A DNA stretch of 64,000 bases from AAA044-D11 sp009705075 (GCA_965268675.1 OZ254179.1:1302001-1366000); one strand, 5' to 3'; shown: positions 24,574 through 32,999, counted from the stretch's first letter. Numbers and translations: made by a program. The notes: generated from the sequence alone by a model not told the origin.

Positions 24574-24987
24574 TTACGGCTTGTTGAAGCAAGTCTCGCA
24601 ACGACCGGCAATTGCCAGGTGTGCGAGGTCAGTATGAAAGCCATAGCCATCGAGCAGCGACTGGGTAAAGGAAGCTGTAGCGTCGATTGGAACTTCAATT
24701 ATTGTTCCGCAATTCTCGCAATTTAGATGTGCATGGATCTCTTCATCAGATGCGTGATAGCGGACGCCACCATGTCCAAGGTGTGAATGCTGAACTAAAC
24801 CGACGTTCTCTAACGTTTCTAAGTTGCGGTAAACCGTTGAAAGATTAATTCCAGGATGCGTTAACTTTACTTTTTCAGCGACTTCTTCCGGCGTAGCATG
24901 TTCAAGTTCGCGGACTGCGGCTAAAACTAATTCGCGCTGCGGCGTTAAACGTAAACCTTTATCGCGCAATTCATGTTTTTCGGCCAT
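24574..24987 (-). CDS. Fur-family metal-dependent repressor
   Basis: 137 residues: winged helix (about 1-80) with LTPQRELVLAAVRE and the recognition helix NLSTVYRNLETLE, then the dimerisation domain with two CxxC zinc sites, CENCG at about 95-99 and CETC close to the C-terminus, plus the metal-binding HAHLNC. Whether it senses iron (Fur) or zinc (Zur) is not decided by sequence; neighbours ygfZ (Fe-S) and a haem protein lean to iron. TAGACT six bases before the ATG suggests a leaderless message. Confidence 0.9.
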   Translation of the reverse strand: MAEKHELRDKGLRLTPQRELVLAAVRELEHATPEEVAEKVKLTHPGINLSTVYRNLETLENVGLVQHSHLGHGGVRYHASDEEIHAHLNCENCGTIIEVPIDATASFTQSLLDGYGFHTDLAHLAIAGRCETCFNKP

Positions 24988-24993
24988 GGTTAA

Positions 24994-24999
24994 AGTCTA
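24994..24999 (-). promoter_or_regulatory. -10 element of the Fur-family gene
   Basis: Reverse-strand TAGACT, six bases before the ATG at 24987, in the 22-base gap after the DUF1416 gene. Confidence 0.4.
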
Positions 25000-25009
25000 A
25001 CTCGGCAAA

Positions 25010-25333
25010 TCAAATATGAATAACTAAATCGATGGGAGTTCCTAGTTGCCCTTGAACTTTAAATTCCTCGCGCGCCCCGTGGGCCAGAACTACAACAGTC
25101 CATGAACCAGGGGCGGCAAAGAATCTAAATTGTCCTTCTAGATTAGTTGGAACTTCTGCGGTGAATTCTCCAGTTGAATCGAGGAGCCGAACATATGCAT
25201 TATCAACCGGTGAACCATTTGGAACACCATCACTAACGCCACCACGGAGAACGACTCCTTGAATCACAGTCTGATTTGCAAGATCGACGCCTGCTAAATC
25301 AGGACCACCAGGTGTTGCACCACAGGTACGCAA
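25010..25333 (-). CDS. DUF1416 protein (SseC-like)
   Basis: 107 residues, a single transthyretin-like beta sandwich (VIQGVVLRGG ... AYVRLLDSTGEFTAEVPTN ... GSWTVVVLAHG). This family sits next to thiosulfate sulfurtransferase genes across actinobacteria (sseC beside cysA in Mycobacterium), and here too it follows the rhodanese by one base. An N-terminal Cys (MRTCGA) is conserved in position and may be functional. The start is TTG, two bases after the rhodanese stop codon, with no separate ribosome site, so coupling is likely. Biochemical function is unknown. Confidence 0.85.
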   Translation of the reverse strand: MRTCGATPGGPDLAGVDLANQTVIQGVVLRGGVSDGVPNGSPVDNAYVRLLDSTGEFTAEVPTNLEGQFRFFAAPGSWTVVVLAHGAREEFKVQGQLGTPIDLVIHI

Positions 25334-25334
25334 C

Positions 25335-26168
25335 TTATGCGCCGACTGCTACTGGTACACCAACGAGTGAACCGTATTCAGTCCATGAACCGTCGTAATT
25401 TGTAACATTTTGTAGATCAAGAAGTTCGTGCAAAACGAACCAAGAGAAAGCAGAGCGCTCACCAATTCGGCAATAAGCGATTGTTTCCTTTGCGAAATCT
25501 ACGCCGGCAGCTTTGTAGAGTTCTGAAAGTTCTTCATTTGACTTGAATGTTCCATCTTCATTCGCTGCTTTAGACCACGGAATATTCTTCGCACCAGGAA
25601 TGTGTCCCTTAATTTGGCCACCTTCTTGAGGTAGATGAGCAGGTGCTGCAAGTTCGCCAGAAAATTCTGCAGGCGAACGAACATCAACAATATTCTTGAC
25701 GCCGATTGATGCGATAACTTGGTCGCGAAAAGCACGAATTGAATTATCGCGATCCTTTGCCACATAACGCGAAGCAGTACGGGCCGGAACTTGCGTTACT
25801 AGAGGCAGACCCTTTAGCTCCCAAAGCTTGCGGCCGCCATCAATTAAGCGGACATCTTGGTGGCCGTAGATCTTGAAATACCAGAATGCATAAGTTGCAA
25901 ACCAGTTGTTGTTGCCGCCGTAGAGAACGACTGTTGAGTCATTGGAAATTCCGCTCTTCGAAAGTAATGCTTCGAACTTCTCCTTTGAAATAAGGTCTCG
26001 GATCAAACCATCTTGCAAATCTTCGCGCCAATGGAAAGTGATTGCACCTTCGATATGGCCCTTCTCATAAAGTGTGGTGTCTTCATCTACTTCAACAAAA
26101 ACAACGTTCGCATTAGATAGGTTCTCTTGAACCCATTCGGTTGAAACTAAAGATGTTGCACGTGACAT
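25335..26168 (-). CDS. Thiosulfate sulfurtransferase (two-domain rhodanese)
   Basis: 277 residues: an inactive N-terminal rhodanese domain (about 1-135) and an active C-terminal one with the catalytic loop AYCRIGERSAFSW, the cysteine carrying the persulfide. It transfers sulfane sulfur from thiosulfate to cyanide or a thiol acceptor. AGGAGAGAAAA precedes the ATG. The order rhodanese - DUF1416, with a DUF4395 membrane protein and a thioredoxin upstream, matches the cysA2-sseC2-thiX group of M. tuberculosis. Confidence 0.92.
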   Translation of the reverse strand: MSRATSLVSTEWVQENLSNANVVFVEVDEDTTLYEKGHIEGAITFHWREDLQDGLIRDLISKEKFEALLSKSGISNDSTVVLYGGNNNWFATYAFWYFKIYGHQDVRLIDGGRKLWELKGLPLVTQVPARTASRYVAKDRDNSIRAFRDQVIASIGVKNIVDVRSPAEFSGELAAPAHLPQEGGQIKGHIPGAKNIPWSKAANEDGTFKSNEELSELYKAAGVDFAKETIAYCRIGERSAFSWFVLHELLDLQNVTNYDGSWTEYGSLVGVPVAVGA

Positions 26169-26197
26169 TTTTCTCTCCTATTTTCGCTATTAAATGG

Positions 26198-26647
26198 TTA
26201 TTTTTTGAAGATACGAACTGCGATTAAGTAAATCTCGCAGCCTAAACAGAAATTAAATACGGCATTCAAAAATGCCGCAGCAAGTGCGAAGCCCACTGCA
26301 ACAGTGAAGAGGGCAGGTATTGATAGAAGCGATCCAGCAAGCGCTACGATCGCAAAAACTAATCCAACGCTCTGTGCGAATTGTGGTGGACGGGCATCTT
26401 CTGTTGGTACTTCGCCCTTTAACTTTGGTTTTACAAACTTTTTATATAGAAATGCGTAGGGCGTCTTTGCTGGACCAGCAAAAGCACCAATCGCAAAGAC
26501 GACCAATTGAAGTGCAATCAAAGCTGCAGATTGGGTGACGAGTGCAGCGGCTAAAACTAAAGTCGTAATTGCAGCCGAGAACCTTGGTCCGCGGGCATCA
26601 ATTAACTTTGCTTTTGTTGTGGAACTGGTTTGATTTATAACTGCCAT
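26198..26647 (-). CDS. DUF4395 membrane protein
   Basis: 149 residues with four hydrophobic helices arranged as two pairs around a central charged loop (FVKPKLKGEVPTEDARPPQF). The N-terminal IDARGPRFSAAITTLVLAAA is the DUF4395 hallmark. The family travels with rhodaneses and thioredoxins, suggesting a role in sulfur handling at the membrane. A good ribosome site GAGGAAATAAA precedes the ATG. The 204 bases upstream hold its promoter but no feature I can define. Confidence 0.78.
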   Translation of the reverse strand: MAVINQTSSTTKAKLIDARGPRFSAAITTLVLAAALVTQSAALIALQLVVFAIGAFAGPAKTPYAFLYKKFVKPKLKGEVPTEDARPPQFAQSVGLVFAIVALAGSLLSIPALFTVAVGFALAAAFLNAVFNFCLGCEIYLIAVRIFKK

Positions 26648-26851
26648 TTTATTTCCTCTGCTCTAAGTCGAATAATTTGTAAAACGAAAAACTTGTTGTT
26701 GCGTTTTTAGTTAATTACATTCGACACAAAGAACCGACAAGGCGGCCAAAATCAATATGGCGACGCTTTGTTAAAAATACTGGTTCAAATTTAAGCACCT
26801 GCGAATTCTAAGTAATGCAAAGTGAAAACACTAATTGCGAAAGATTTGCAC

Positions 26852-27265
26852 TTACCTAATTGCGTTAACAGCATCGAGTACTTGCGAGCGCTTTGGTGTT
26901 CCCATTGCGCGACCAACTTCAACGCCATCACTATTCAAAAAGAGCGTGGTTGGGGTTGATCGGATATCAATTTTGCGGACCAATTCCAGATTCGACTCGG
27001 CATCGATATGGGCGTACCGCACATCGGGCATCGTCTTAACCATGTCCTCTAGCAGGGCTTTAGTGGCTCGACATGGCGAGCAGAAGGCCGATGAGAACTG
27101 CACCATAGTGACGCGAGAGCCCAGTTCAACACCGATTACTGCCGCATCTAGCTTCGGTCCATTGACTGTCTTCTTCTTGCGAAACTCACCCCGGCTGCGG
27201 GTGTACCAAACCCCGAATGCAATGGCCAAGACCAGCACAACGACGAGTGGAGTCAGAGAATTCAC
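26852..27265 (-). CDS. Membrane-anchored thioredoxin-like protein
   Basis: 137 residues: one N-terminal membrane helix (LTPLVVVLVLAIAFGVWY, about 4-21), a basic linker, then a thioredoxin fold with the redox motif CSPC in FSSAFCSPCRATKALL and the cis-Pro region RSTPTTLFLN. Such proteins (ThiX in Mycobacterium) accompany the rhodanese-DUF1416 cluster. Orientation of the domain depends on the anchor; positive residues after the helix favour a cytoplasmic domain. The start is GTG; it is divergent from glnR with 21 bases between. Confidence 0.85.
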   Translation of the reverse strand: MNSLTPLVVVLVLAIAFGVWYTRSRGEFRKKKTVNGPKLDAAVIGVELGSRVTMVQFSSAFCSPCRATKALLEDMVKTMPDVRYAHIDAESNLELVRKIDIRSTPTTLFLNSDGVEVGRAMGTPKRSQVLDAVNAIR

Positions 27266-27286
27266 ATAGGTATTCTTACACCTCTT

Positions 27287-28000
27287 ATGGCAAGAATTCT
27301 CCTACTGACTAACACACTCGGCGCTAGCGCTGAAGTGCTACCAAGTCTTGCCCTGCTACAACATCAAGTACGAATCCTTCCAGCCGAAGCATCAGTACTT
27401 GTAGATGTCCCAGAAGTTGATTGCATCCTTCTAGATGCTCGTCGTGATCTACCAAGTGCGAAAGCGCTAAATAAATTGCTGCAATCCATCGGTGTTGATT
27501 GCCCAATTATCACAATCGCAACTGAAGGCGCACTCTCTGCAATGAACGCGGATTGGGGATTTAACGATGTGATTCTTGATACCGCTGGCCCTGCTGAAAT
27601 CGAAGCGCGTATCCGGATTGCTATTGGCCGCATTGAAGCCGATAACTTTGCAAACGATCCATCATCTCGTGAAATTCGTACTGGTGAAATTGTCATTGAT
27701 GAGAATTCTTACACTGCAAAGATTAAAGGTCGCTCACTGGATCTAACATTTAAAGAGTTTGAACTAATTAAATTCTTGGCCCAACATCCCGGTCGCGTCT
27801 TTACTCGTGCCCAGTTGCTTCAAGAAATTTGGGGATACGACTACTTTGGTGGAACTCGTACTGTTGATGTTCACATTCGTCGCCTACGTTCAAAGCTTGG
27901 CCCAGAGCACGAAGCAATTGTTGGCACAGTTCGAAATGTTGGATATCGCTTCACACTCCCAAGTGCTGGCAAAGAGGCTCCTGTTAACGAACGCATCTAA
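27287..28000 (+). CDS. glnR: GlnR-type nitrogen regulator
   Basis: Atypical OmpR-family regulator that controls nitrogen assimilation genes in actinobacteria. 237 residues. The receiver-like domain keeps the pattern of Streptomyces GlnR almost word for word (LLTNTLGASAEVLPSLALL; CILLDARRDLP; DTAGPAEIEARIRIA) but lacks the full acidic pocket, in line with regulation without phosphorylation. The winged helix (about 130-228) has YFGGTRTVDVHIRRLRSKLG. It is followed after four bases by mshD, as in M. tuberculosis (Rv0818-Rv0819). Confidence 0.93.
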   Translation: MARILLLTNTLGASAEVLPSLALLQHQVRILPAEASVLVDVPEVDCILLDARRDLPSAKALNKLLQSIGVDCPIITIATEGALSAMNADWGFNDVILDTAGPAEIEARIRIAIGRIEADNFANDPSSREIRTGEIVIDENSYTAKIKGRSLDLTFKEFELIKFLAQHPGRVFTRAQLLQEIWGYDYFGGTRTVDVHIRRLRSKLGPEHEAIVGTVRNVGYRFTLPSAGKEAPVNERI

Positions 28001-28004
28001 GTAA

Positions 28005-28478
28005 ATGCGCCACATCTTAAAGTTACATCGCTCACTGCTCGAAACAATTCCACCAATTCCAAGTGATTTTGAGATCGCATCTTTCATTCCTTCAATTCAA
28101 AAAGAAGAGTGGCTTGCACTCAACAATAAAATTTTTGAGAAGCATCCAGATCAAGGAAATTGGGTCATGGCCGACCTCGAGAATCGGATGAAGGAAAGCT
28201 GGTTTGATCCCGAAGGATTCTTTATCGCGTTGAGCAATAAGAAAATAGTTGGCTTCTGTTGGACCAAAATTCACCATGATTTTGTTAACCAAGATCCAAT
28301 TGGCGAAATTTATGTAATCGGTGTTGATCCAGATGATAAAGAAAAGGGTCTGGGTAAAGCTCTTGCAATCACTGGTCTTGAATACTTAGCGAAGAAAAAT
28401 TTAAAGCAGGCGATGTTATATGTCGATGCCGACAATGGCCCAGCACTTGCGATGTATCAGGGCTTAGGCTTTAACTAG
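28005..28478 (+). CDS. mshD: Mycothiol synthase MshD, short single-GNAT form
   Basis: Last step of mycothiol synthesis, acetylation of Cys-GlcN-Ins with acetyl-CoA. The 157 residues match the catalytic C-terminal half of MshD: FEKHPDQGNWVMADLE, WFDPEGFFIAL, GFCWTKIHHDF, GEIYVIGVDPDDKEKGLGKAL and LYVDADNGPALAMYQGLGF. The usual enzyme is about 300 residues with two GNAT domains; the N-terminal one is absent and the last strand, about 15-20 residues after GLGF, is also missing. The 3' end overlaps the convergent aminotransferase gene by 15 bases. It could be a minimal active enzyme or a decayed one. Confidence 0.85.
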   Translation: MRHILKLHRSLLETIPPIPSDFEIASFIPSIQKEEWLALNNKIFEKHPDQGNWVMADLENRMKESWFDPEGFFIALSNKKIVGFCWTKIHHDFVNQDPIGEIYVIGVDPDDKEKGLGKALAITGLEYLAKKNLKQAMLYVDADNGPALAMYQGLGFN

Positions 28479-29822
28479 CTCTTCACACATTTTTCTAAAT
28501 GCAGCAGTATGTGCATCAACATCGGCCTCAGAAGTCTCTGGTGACATCAGGGCCATATTGTGAAATGGCGTTATTAAAAAACCATCATTCAACATCCGCA
28601 GATGAATGTATTGCTCTAATTCAAAGTCTCCGGCATCTGCCGCTTCCTTGCCGGTTTTAGGCGCAGATGCTTGAAAAAGATATTCACCGCGTGCACCAAG
28701 CCTTGAGCAATACCAAGGCAGATCAAACTCTGAAATCGCGGCATCAACACCATCTGACCATTTAGTTCCAAGTGAGACCATTTTTTCAAATGCAGCCGGA
28801 GTTAAAACTTTTGTAAGCGTCGCCCGCATTGCTGCAAGGCTCATTGAATTTCCCGCCAAGGTAGAGCCAATTCCGCCGGTATCAATAATTTCGCGCGATG
28901 TTCTCTCTTTAATTCGTGCTGCAATATTTGATGTCATTCCAAAAGTTCCAACGGGTATTCCACCTGCAATTGCTTTTCCAATCGTCAAAATATCTGGCTT
29001 CAAACCATGCAGCGCTGTCATTCCACCAGGACCAACTGAAATCGTGTGAGTCTCGTCGATTATCCAAACCGCGCCATATTTCTTTGCAAGTTCGCCTACC
29101 GCATTTAAATAACCATCTTCTGGCAGAACTATTCCGATATTTGTCATCGCTGGTTCCATCAAGATTGCGGCAACATCACCTTTTGCGAGTGCTGCTTCCA
29201 TTGCAGCCAAATCATTAAATTCCACTACACGTGTTGTCTGATCTAAATCAACTGGCGCACCTAAATTACCTTCGCGCTTAATCGTGTTTCCATTTGCATC
29301 TAACGTAGCAAAAGTTTCATCGACACTTCCGTGATAACACTTATCAATTACTATGATTTTAGATTTTCCAGTAATCAATCTGCAGTATCTAATTGAATGT
29401 CGGTTGGCATCTGTTGCGGTCACAGTAAATTGCCAGAGGGGTAAACCAAATCGGTTAGCTAATTCCTGCGAAACGATTACCGCATCTTCGGTTGGCAGCA
29501 TCGAAGTAAAACCGTGCTTCATCTGTTCAGTGATTGCGGCAACAGTTGCGGCCGGTGAATGCCCGGTCATCGAACCAGTGTCACCCAAACAAAAATCAAT
29601 GTAATTATTGCCATCTACATCCGTGAAGTGCGAACCAGCCGCGCTCTCAACAAATATTGGATAAGCCCCTGGCCACTTTGCCATCCAAGACATCGGAACA
29701 CCACCAGGCATTACACCTTTGGCTTTTTCAAAGAGCGCGCCGGATTTTGGATGTAGATCCAAGAAGCGCTGCTCCTCAATTGCATTTAACTTCTTTAAGT
29801 GCTCGCGATTTATATTGTTCAC
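28464..29822 (-). CDS. Class III aminotransferase, glutamate-1-semialdehyde-aminomutase-like
   Basis: PLP enzyme of 452 residues related to HemL-type aminomutases. Seen: GHSPAATVAAI near 93, DETHTISVGPGG (the Asp that contacts the PLP ring nitrogen) and the Schiff-base Lys in PDILTIGKAIAGGIP. The motif around the pyridine clamp (TVTATDANRHSIRYCR) differs from true HemL (SGTEA), so an amine or omega-amino-acid aminotransferase is more likely than haem synthesis. The GTG start at 29822 has no evident ribosome site. Single gene between convergent mshD and the tRNA-like gene. Confidence 0.8.
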   Translation of the reverse strand: MNNINREHLKKLNAIEEQRFLDLHPKSGALFEKAKGVMPGGVPMSWMAKWPGAYPIFVESAAGSHFTDVDGNNYIDFCLGDTGSMTGHSPAATVAAITEQMKHGFTSMLPTEDAVIVSQELANRFGLPLWQFTVTATDANRHSIRYCRLITGKSKIIVIDKCYHGSVDETFATLDANGNTIKREGNLGAPVDLDQTTRVVEFNDLAAMEAALAKGDVAAILMEPAMTNIGIVLPEDGYLNAVGELAKKYGAVWIIDETHTISVGPGGMTALHGLKPDILTIGKAIAGGIPVGTFGMTSNIAARIKERTSREIIDTGGIGSTLAGNSMSLAAMRATLTKVLTPAAFEKMVSLGTKWSDGVDAAISEFDLPWYCSRLGARGEYLFQASAPKTGKEAADAGDFELEQYIHLRMLNDGFLITPFHNMALMSPETSEADVDAHTAAFRKMCEELVKA

Positions 29823-29894
29823 AAGACATATGTTTCCACAGTTTCAGATAGTTTCAACAACTAAAAATTGCCTTTGACCTAACTTTCACCTGCT

Positions 29895-29968
29895 ACCTAA
29901 GTAGCTCAGTGGATAGAGCGTACTTCTAACTAAAGATAAGGTCGTGGGTTCGATTCCCACCTTAGGTG
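29895..29968 (+). tRNA. Arg-type tRNA-like gene with abnormal anticodon arm
   Basis: Acceptor ACCTAAG/CTTAGGT, D arm GCTC/GAGC with GGATA loop (A20, an arginine-tRNA trait) and T arm GTGGG-TTCGATT-CCCAC are perfect. Between them are 18 bases instead of 17: the stem TACTT/AAG-A-TA pairs only with one bulged A and leaves a loop CTAACTA (would read AAC), while the triplet TCT of an Arg anticodon is present but out of register. No CCA is encoded; discriminator G. A terminator follows. It is either a decayed tRNA-Arg or one altered by recombination, so isotype is uncertain. Confidence 0.6.
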
Positions 29969-29977
29969 GTAATTAAA

Positions 29978-30006
29978 AAGGACCTGGATTAGTTACCCAG
30001 GTCCTT
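29978..30006 (+). terminator. Terminator hairpin after the tRNA-like gene
   Basis: AAGGACCTGG and CCAGGTCCTT form a perfect ten-base-pair stem around a nine-base loop, followed by CTTCTTC. It begins ten bases after the tRNA end. Confidence 0.7.
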
Positions 30007-30013
30007 CTTCAAT

Positions 30014-30027
30014 GCGTACTTCTAACT
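30014..30027 (+). repeat. 14-base copy of the tRNA anticodon-arm sequence
   Basis: GCGTACTTCTAACT here is identical to 29918-29931 inside the tRNA-like gene, 96 bases away and on the far side of the terminator. The anticodon region is a usual attachment site for integrative elements, so an attachment-site remnant is possible; no integrase is nearby. Confidence 0.6.
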
Positions 30028-30065
30028 TGGCAAACCATAACACTAAATTTTTTTGTACAGCTCTA

Positions 30066-30833
30066 TTAATCCTCGCTAAATGTGAAGAGCGCTTCTAAGT
30101 AATGATCGCCGACAATCCCTAAATTTTGCGCATCAGGTGGCGCGGTCTCTGGCTCGATGCAAACGCCCTCGGTATCTTCGGTATAAACGACCCAATATGG
30201 CGCATCAGATTCAACATCCAAACGGGCAGCGCCTTCCCAGACAACTGAGGGTGTTCCGATTACATCAATAAATACATCGTCCCAAGGTTCAGCCTTTGGT
30301 GCGATCAATTTTCCAGTTGGCAGACCATCTTCTTCACTTCGTTCAAACATTTTCGCTGCATTGAAATTAACAACTGCTTCTCCGCCACGTGCAAGCTCGC
30401 GTGGGAACCATGGATGAAAACCGAGCCAAGCCGGCATTTCACAACCATTTGCTTCGTACTCCAAAATCCATCGAACTGCATCATCCAAAACTTCAATTGT
30501 TTGAGTTACAACTGCGTTGTTATATGGCGCAGGTAATTCAAGTCGCGCACGGCCAGAGCCGGTCTCTTCCCACGATGAAGTAAATCCATATCCATGGATT
30601 GCATGTGGCGGCAACCAATTTGTTGGCAAAGTATGTTCGGTTCCACTTGCATCGCTCATCAAGCCATCGCGAACGCGACCAGCCCAAGGTGCCATTGCAT
30701 ACCAACCCCAAGAGAGTGGAGTGCCACGGAAGGGAACTACAAATTGCAGATCGCGCCATTGCAAAGATGCAATGCGAGCGCCTTGATCTAAATCAATCGC
30801 AACCGAAATTTCAGAACCATCGATATGTTGCAT
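30066..30833 (-). CDS. Aldose 1-epimerase-like (galactose mutarotase) protein
   Basis: 255 residues with the large antiparallel beta fold of mutarotases. Visible blocks: ARIASLQWRDLQFVV, MAPWAGRVRDG (about 47-57, the substrate-binding NRIA/GR region), HAIHGYGFTSSWE with the catalytic-type His pair, and CIEPETAPPDAQN near the C-terminus containing the catalytic-base Glu. It converts alpha and beta anomers of aldoses or related sugars. It follows the fructokinase-like gene by three bases at the end of a four-gene operon (apbE - UPF0303 - pfkB - this). Confidence 0.83.
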   Translation of the reverse strand: MQHIDGSEISVAIDLDQGARIASLQWRDLQFVVPFRGTPLSWGWYAMAPWAGRVRDGLMSDASGTEHTLPTNWLPPHAIHGYGFTSSWEETGSGRARLELPAPYNNAVVTQTIEVLDDAVRWILEYEANGCEMPAWLGFHPWFPRELARGGEAVVNFNAAKMFERSEEDGLPTGKLIAPKAEPWDDVFIDVIGTPSVVWEGAARLDVESDAPYWVVYTEDTEGVCIEPETAPPDAQNLGIVGDHYLEALFTFSED

Positions 30834-30836
30834 CTC

Positions 30837-31745
30837 TTAACCTTCGATCTCTGCGCGGGTTGGTGGGTTTGCACCAGCTCGTGAACATGTTATCGACGCA
30901 GCTTTTGCTGCTCGAGTTAATACTTCACGCAAAACTTCACCATGTAAAGATGCCAGGCCACGTTCAACTATCGCCTCGACAACAATTGCACCTACGGTGT
31001 CACCAGCCCCAACAGTGTCAGCGACCTCAACTTTCACGCCCGGAACAGTTACTGAACCTTGGGCAGTAATTCCAATAAGGCCGTAACTTCCCTTCGTAAT
31101 AATCACGAGGGCCGCGCCTTCCTCAAGCCATTGCGCAGCAACTTCTAATTGCTCTCGATCGGGATATAGCCAAGCCAAATCATCTTCACTAACTTTGATT
31201 ACCGCGGAAATAGCGGTCCACTTTGCTACAGCGGCCTGGTACTTATCACGATCGCTCATTACTGACGAGCGGACATTTGGATCAAATACAACCGGCGCAA
31301 CTTCTGCAACCTTTAGCGCCCATTCATGGAGAATACCTGCGGCCGGCTCCACAATTGTTGCAAGAGTTCCAATCTGCAGAACTGCTGGCTTAATCTCAAG
31401 TGGATCTGGCAACCAATCATGTGAAAAATCAAAAGTTGCTGAACCATCGATGGTAAAAACATAAGAGGCAACGCCCGCGCCATCTAGTGAAACATCTGCG
31501 GTACAAGTTGGCTTATCTGAGAAATGCGCATATTTTAAATTAACGCCATCGTATAAAAGCTCTGCCTTTGCCTTCTGGCCGTAAGCATCGTTTGATATTC
31601 CATCGATGAAAAAAGAATCAAAACCAAGGAGCGCTAAAGCTTTTGCGGTATTCGCTGGACCGCCACCGACAATTGCTACTTTCTTATCTCCGCGGGGAAT
31701 CAAATCAATTAAGACTTCACCACAAACCCAAATCTCTTTACTCAA
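30837..31745 (-). CDS. PfkB-family sugar kinase (fructokinase-like)
   Basis: 302 residues of the ribokinase fold. N-terminal VGGGPANTAKALALLG is PfkB signature 1, and ADTVGAGDTVGAIVVEA with the catalytic Asp is signature 2. The sequence ICGEVLIDLIP-type start (VCGEVLIDLIPRG) and overall length are those of fructokinases. The product is sugar phosphate from ATP; fructose is the likeliest substrate but not proven. It overlaps the upstream UPF0303 gene by four bases. Confidence 0.87.
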   Translation of the reverse strand: MSKEIWVCGEVLIDLIPRGDKKVAIVGGGPANTAKALALLGFDSFFIDGISNDAYGQKAKAELLYDGVNLKYAHFSDKPTCTADVSLDGAGVASYVFTIDGSATFDFSHDWLPDPLEIKPAVLQIGTLATIVEPAAGILHEWALKVAEVAPVVFDPNVRSSVMSDRDKYQAAVAKWTAISAVIKVSEDDLAWLYPDREQLEVAAQWLEEGAALVIITKGSYGLIGITAQGSVTVPGVKVEVADTVGAGDTVGAIVVEAIVERGLASLHGEVLREVLTRAAKAASITCSRAGANPPTRAEIEG

Positions 31746-32254
31746 GCGACCTCACCTTTGCGTGCCAAATACTCGGTCAAAACTTCTACGCCAAGCAAGT
31801 GATCTTGTATTTGAGGCAGACCACTAATTAAAAGAATTCCAGCAAGGCCTTTGCCTTTTACATTTATTGGCAAGCCACCACCATGAATCGCATATTGCTC
31901 TTCTTCAACGCCGTGCTTTGCAAACCAATCAATATCTGTCTCTTCTGCTAAAACGCGTTCGTGAATTGAAGAGTGTCCTGTCAACAGAACTACACGAGCC
32001 TTACGACCCATCCACCAATCATTTGTTGCATCTGTTCCCGGAAGTGAGGCGTGGAAAACAGTCCATTCACCAATTCGCACTTCAATTGCCGCTTTTAATC
32101 CGCGAGATGTTGCAAGTTCAAATGCAATCTGCCCAACTTCAAGTGCAGCTGCGACATCAAATTCTGGAAGTACTAATAACTCTTCCTCGGTTTTTAACCC
32201 TGCGCTTGTGAATCCACCAGTGGTTCCATTTATCTTGTCATCAATCTCGGCCAT
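31742..32254 (-). CDS. UPF0303 / HbpS-GlcG-like haem-degrading domain protein
   Basis: 170 residues with a single GlcG/HbpS-like domain. The family is recognised by WMGRKARVVLLTGHSS and by the C-terminal block AIHGGGLPINVKGKGLAGIL followed by LISGLPQIQDH. Relatives are annotated as haem-degrading-domain proteins or UPF0303; the true activity is not known. No signal peptide. The start lies inside the end of apbE (14-base overlap) and its end overlaps pfkB, so the whole set is one transcript. Confidence 0.8.
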   Translation of the reverse strand: MAEIDDKINGTTGGFTSAGLKTEEELLVLPEFDVAAALEVGQIAFELATSRGLKAAIEVRIGEWTVFHASLPGTDATNDWWMGRKARVVLLTGHSSIHERVLAEETDIDWFAKHGVEEEQYAIHGGGLPINVKGKGLAGILLISGLPQIQDHLLGVEVLTEYLARKGEVA

Positions 32255-32999
32255 GCCCGTAGCCTACCGACCAAGCGACATCGTCATGCCTATCGATAAC
32301 CCATGCGTGATATTCGCTTAATTCGGGCTTCGCAAACCAGATTGCCCCATCGCGCCCCGAAACAATAAGCGCTGTTGCGAGCGCATCGGCCAAGCCACCA
32401 TCTGGGCCAACTACCGTTGCACTCCTAGCACCAATCGCAATTAATCCAGTGTGTGGATCCCGGATATGCGCGCCTCGCTCGTAAGTGCCAGAGGTTGCGA
32501 TTGCGCCACCGTCTAATTCAAAAATTTTTAGAATAACTTTTTCATCTTCAGGGGAACGAATTCCGATTTTGTGTGGACCACCAAATAACGATAAATCACC
32601 CGCGCCATTTACCTGAATGAAAATCGCACCATATCCCCGCAAGATTTCAATCGCCTTATCTGATGCCCAGCCCTTCACATATCCTGAAGGATCAAATCCA
32701 CCTTCAACGCACCAAGGATCAAAGGAGCCATCGGTAATCTCTTTTGCTTTCAAACACAATTGCCAAACTTTCTGCAAATCTTCCGTGCAGTCTCCGATTT
32801 CGATTTCACCGCGTCTTAATTTAGAAACTTGAGAATCTGTTTTATAGGTTGAGAAAACTTCATCTACCTCTTTAAAAAATTCGGCGCACTTATCAATTCC
32901 AGTTTCCAATAAATCTTTATCTGGACCATCACACTCAATAAATACGATTGTTCCCCACACAGGGATTTCGCGCATTACCTTCGAAATCTCAGTGGACAT
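32241..32999 (-). CDS. apbE: FAD:protein FMN transferase (ApbE)
   Basis: Mg-dependent enzyme that moves FMN from FAD to a Ser/Thr of FMN-binding domains. 252 residues; the conserved core is seen as DGSFDPWCV, GFDPSGYVKGWASDKAIE (the FAD-binding KGWA), NGAGDLSLFGG and the Asp-rich end ATSGTYERGAHIRDPHTG. A probable target, the FMN_bind protein, is encoded 0.8 kb upstream on the same strand. No lipobox is present, so this copy appears cytoplasmic, unlike many exported ApbE proteins. Its putative -10 overlaps the stop of the HEPN-MNT gene. Confidence 0.9.
   Translation of the reverse strand: MSTEISKVMREIPVWGTIVFIECDGPDKDLLETGIDKCAEFFKEVDEVFSTYKTDSQVSKLRRGEIEIGDCTEDLQKVWQLCLKAKEITDGSFDPWCVEGGFDPSGYVKGWASDKAIEILRGYGAIFIQVNGAGDLSLFGGPHKIGIRSPEDEKVILKIFELDGGAIATSGTYERGAHIRDPHTGLIAIGARSATVVGPDGGLADALATALIVSGRDGAIWFAKPELSEYHAWVIDRHDDVAWSVGYGHGRD

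Noticed and set aside
26835..27269. Forward-strand frame of 144 codons opposite the thioredoxin-like gene
   Set aside because: The reverse frame has a CSPC thioredoxin motif and an anchor helix; the forward one matches nothing.
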